Assembly (NCBI RefSeq): GCF_004027225.2
Contig: NC_044288.2
Location: 22,144,744-22,208,743, forward strand
Direction of reading: 5' to 3'
Origin: Strigops habroptila
Lineage: Eukaryota > Chordata > Aves > Psittaciformes > Psittacidae
DNA: 64,000 nucleotides
This document shows, piece by piece, positions 60,131 to 64,000 of this stretch. Position 1 is the stretch's first letter. Each line of letters opens with the position of its first letter. The position numbers and the translations under genes were made by a program. Below the pieces are notes generated by a model that saw only the letters and a list, made by a program, of their open reading frames with translations, ran no database searches and was not told where the DNA came from.

Positions 60131-63100
60131 TGCTGTAACTATAGTTAGAAGAAAAGAAAGCCACTGGGCTTTAAGGTACAAAGAACACCAAAGCCGTCCT
60201 ATTCAGACAAATCAAAGTGCCATGGACTCTCTCTGCTCACATCTTGTGACCTGTAGTGGGTGCTATGGGAAAACTTTACAGCATAAAATAAATATATATT
60301 CTTTTCCTGGATAAATTTCTGGATTGTCAGTTACTAGCCTGTGGTCACTGAAATTTACAGTCCAAAGCAAACACAAGTGAACAGAGGGAGAGAATACAGC
60401 ACTACAGCAGGGCTTCCCTAGTCCATGTAGGAGTAGCTGCACACATGTATCACTACATGCATGTATTCTGCATGTTTCCCTGCCCATATACTCCGCCCAG
60501 GGACAGCACAGTGGTGTGAGGAGGCTGGTGGGAGCAAGAGAGAACAGCTTTGACAAAGAAATGAGGACCTCTGACATACAGTGATGAAGCACAAGGTATA
60601 CAAGAGTCTGGGGAGCATGGATAGCTTTGGAAAGAGAGAGCAGATTTGCCACCTGAACTTCAGTGATCATGCCCTCTTGTAAGCCCTGTTCTACTGCCTT
60701 ACCTCCAGCCCTGCTGATGCTGAATCAGGATGCCTCTCCAGATAGAGGGAGCACAGGTAGCCCTGCCAGGACAGAGCTCTTCCTCAGATACCACTGCTGA
60801 AGAAGACAGCATTCTGGTATCCTCATCCCCTTCTGTGCCTGGTACCAACAAACTGGTTACTGGTAACAACAGGATGTTGTCATCCTTTATAAAGACCTCA
60901 AGTAGACTGGGTTTGAACGCACACACTGTGCTGGTGGTTTCATGTAATACATGCTGCTGCCAGACCTGCACAGGAGGCACCGCGTGGTCCTGGGCTCCAT
61001 TCCATGTTCTTAACAGATAACACACTTGAATGAGCACCGATCTTTCCACCTCTATCCTCTAGACCTTCCCTGGCCCCACCTGTGCCTGGCCAGCTATTTT
61101 TGCTTCTCTTCCTCCCTTCCTTTTAAGCCCTCCCACCTGCCCTGCTTCTGAGGTCTGTCTGCGTGTACCGGCTCCTCTGCTGTGCACTGCAGGTAAAATC
61201 TTGCACATGCCTGAAGCCAGGAGTGGTGCTTGTTGTTGGACAAGGTCTCTGTGGAATACATAGCTGAACGCTGGCAAGCCTTAGCTGAACATACATAGAT
61301 TGAGATGGTGAGAGGCTCAGAACATGTCAGATTTCAAAGGAAAAGAAAAAAATGCACGTCTTTCACCAGGGTTAGTCCTTTCCTAAATTTCAAGCCCTTC
61401 ATTCAAATATTAAGACTCTAGCTTGTCAAAAGTGGACTATAAGGCATTCCTATTGGGGGTTTTATATAAAAAAATACATATTAATCATTAAACATATACC
61501 ACAAATATATATGCATTTAAAACATTGCGAAAATGGTATCTTCTCCCTAATCCCTTTGCCATTTTACCTGACACTAAAGAATGTGGAAAATGTCAGACTG
61601 AGTCGGACACTCACCATGAAATCTTAAAGCAATTGACTGGCATGGTTGAAGTTTGGTGGTGATATCAGCAAAGAACAACAAAGACAAAAATGTCAAACAC
61701 TAGTACTACATATAACTAGTTGCAAATCAATAGCCAGGAAAACTCCTGACCTACAAGAACCACGAGCCACAAAGCAAAGCAGCCTCAGAATAAAATCCAT
61801 GGCTGACAGAGCTTAGCACAAGAAAGTTGTGTTTGCAAAAGAAATCCCAGCCCCGGTGTGGGGTCACTGCTCCGTGCAGACAGGAGAATTGTGAAGGATT
61901 ACGCAGAAAATGCAGAAGTGTTCAAACAGCCTTTTAGTATTTGGAAAGAAGGATGATTTGCTTTTCATTGCTTGAAGATGATGAAATACTTTCCAGTCTA
62001 TTAGTAACTGAGAGAGATGTTAGAATCTATCAGCAATGAACATTTTTAAATCGGCAGGCTCAGAAGCTCCAGCATAGTTGACAGAGAAGCTCTCGGGTCC
62101 ACTAACATTGAATGTTAATAGCAGCAGGTCTGTAAATGCCCAACTTATAGAAATCTATTAAATGAGAAGGGAAGCAAAGGGAATCAATGAACCATCAGAG
62201 GAAAGAGCAACTCTGGGTCAAAGCAAGGGAGGGCTTTTTTCCATCTCATCTATCGTTAGGAGAGTCAAGGGTAACATGGAGTCTGCTTCTCTTAACAAAC
62301 TGGAGGCACCATCTTTCCCAGGCTCATTTAACCTGATGGCTCTGAGGTTCAGAGTTGTCACTCTTTCTTCTTGGTAAGAAAACTTTGACTTCTGTTTTAG
62401 CTTGAAACCTTCTGCTGGAATTGAAAATCAAATGCAAAAGGATAAAGAGACATGGACTCAAGCCCTGTTCTCTGTTACTGCCCACATTCAAAGTCAGGCA
62501 GTTTTTGAACCAGGACATAGTTATTTGTGCAGCTTTTCCTTAGGTATGTACTTCCCCCAGCAACTGTGCCTGAGAAGCGGCTGACTTGTGGCTGTGAAAT
62601 GGCCCAAATGGGCACACAGAAGCTCAGGGAGCAGCACTCGGCAGCGCAGGAGCTCTACCTCTCCCAAACCACACAGGCATCCACACCTTTGCTGGCTTCA
62701 ACTGCCAGCAGGAGATCTACTTTAAACACGCTTGACTCCCTCTTCTTTGTAACAAGTTGCAGTTAGAAGTGAAGTGAATTAAATCTGTGTATACTTTGCA
62801 TCACTATGTAAGCTAATTCAAACAACTGAATGGGGCTAGAAAGCATTATCAGGTACTAGAAGCCATTACTGCTTCAGAATACTACCAAACCATGTTATAC
62901 ACGCCCAGCTGTGCACAAAACCACGTCTTCAGAACTTACTGATGTTTTCAACCTGCAAAAAAGTGATGCACTAAACAAACCAGCACATAGTGGAAGTTGT
63001 AATACACTCTGTTTGATCTCCCATTTAATGTAATGAGGCTTCACTGAAAATAGAAGAGCAAAAAAAAAGATTAATCAAAATCCTATGTGAATTTATTTAT

Positions 63101-64000
63101 GGATCACAAAAAATGTTTCTAGAATATCCAAGACATGGTCGAGGGATAAAGTTAGATGAAGTTAGGATTTATCTCGATTACCTAACCTGGCATTAAAATC
63201 CTTTCCACTGATCAGCAAACAGAGGGATAAAAAGATTTCAGAGACATTATGTAGGTCTGGAATAATTCCCAGTACGAGTTCCTATAAGAAGAGGAATTGT
63301 GGGAGGAATACAAATATTAATCAGAAGAAAAGGTTCTAAATTGGGAAACTGCTCTGGCAATGAGACAAAAGTCTAAGTCATTAGTGTAACAACCTCTAAT
63401 CCCTACCAGAGCAGCCGGTCTCATGACAGAGATGGACGTGAAATGGCTTTCTCCATAAATATTTCAGTTTTGATTAATTCTAACATTCTATGTCTGGACG
63501 TAACAAATATGTTGTGAAACATATCATGAAAAAACAGACATTTGCCAGAACAATCCAAAACCGTGTAGAAAACTCATTTTCTACGAAATGCAGAAACACA
63601 TTTTAAAGCTGTTTTCTTCTTAACTCAATGCAGAAAATTCCCCAGTGTCCAACTCTTTAACTTCTCCCCCAAAAAGCAGCCTATCTAATTAAGTGCAGAA
63701 CCATGCTACCATTTTGACCCTGATTTTCACTGGCAACTCCCTGACAGGCACAAAAACACCTTGTTACATTTTTCCAGGGATAGCAGTTCTGATTTATTAA
63801 AAAATAAGTAAATATTTTGTAGGTCAGAGAAGGCAAGAAATGCTAGCAACAGTCCTGCGATCACAGGATTCAAATGCAGCATCAGGCTGTAAGCTCAAAG
63901 TCCTGCTGTGGTGACAAGCACTCATGTAAAGCAGATCATCCTATCCAGAGACTGAAGAACATACATATGCATACCAAAGCCCTGAGATTACTCAGAGCAC
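60131..64000. other. Anonymous non-coding DNA, AT-rich to the end
   Basis: No gene or recognised repeat. Frames at 60263-60670, 60699-61049 and 62162-62377 have no domain. From about 61370 onward the sequence is AT-rich. About 63000-63600 is unique, repeat-free and rich in ATTA/TAAT words, which could mark a conserved non-coding element. Confidence 0.5.

Noticed and set aside
1..64000. CRISPR arrays, tRNA genes, operons, prokaryotic promoters
   Set aside because: None seen. The repeat content and composition are those of a vertebrate nuclear genome.

Overview
The window looks like non-coding bird (avian) nuclear DNA. The main evidence is thirteen copies or fragments of CR1, the dominant bird LINE. 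They carry its usual 3' tail (a TTCCAACCCAAACC-type block followed by short ATTCT-type repeats), and the longer ones still encode the end of ORF2. Most copies belong to one closely similar group whose tail reads CCAGTCTGGGATTCTATGA. From memory, this CR1 type reminds me of parrots, but that is a weak inference. 'Neoavian bird' is the safer statement.

I could not support any protein-coding gene, tRNA, rRNA, known microRNA or CRISPR array. The longest open frames (up to about 206 codons) have no recognisable domains. Many run antisense to each other or through CR1 copies, so I treat them as chance frames. The window is therefore either intergenic (gene desert) or part of a very long intron.

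Layout: 1-7.3 kb is anonymous DNA with a 31-bp tandem repeat (2.87 kb) and a CA/TA microsatellite (5.5 kb). From 7.3 to 35 kb, seven young CR1 pieces and one 3'-tail stub are scattered through mostly AT-rich unique sequence. This stretch also holds a heavily decayed older CR1/L3-like LINE at 29.7-31.7 kb and a 38-bp tandem duplication at 32.1 kb. The interval 35-46 kb is free of recognised repeats and has several AT-rich, ATTA-rich stretches that could be conserved non-coding elements. From 46 to 59 kb there is a different CR1 subfamily member, a second decayed CR1/L3-like reverse-transcriptase relic (47.2-47.5 kb), and four more young CR1 pieces. The same stretch has a degenerate ~30-bp tandem repeat seen twice, at 54.0-54.4 kb and 58.47-58.57 kb.

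The most unexpected item is at 59.5-60.1 kb. Short peptide matches there follow the order of a Ty3/gypsy-type retrotransposon integrase, but lie in different frames broken by stops. I read it as an ancient, inactivated gypsy-like fossil. Such elements are rare in birds. The last 4 kb holds nothing I recognise.
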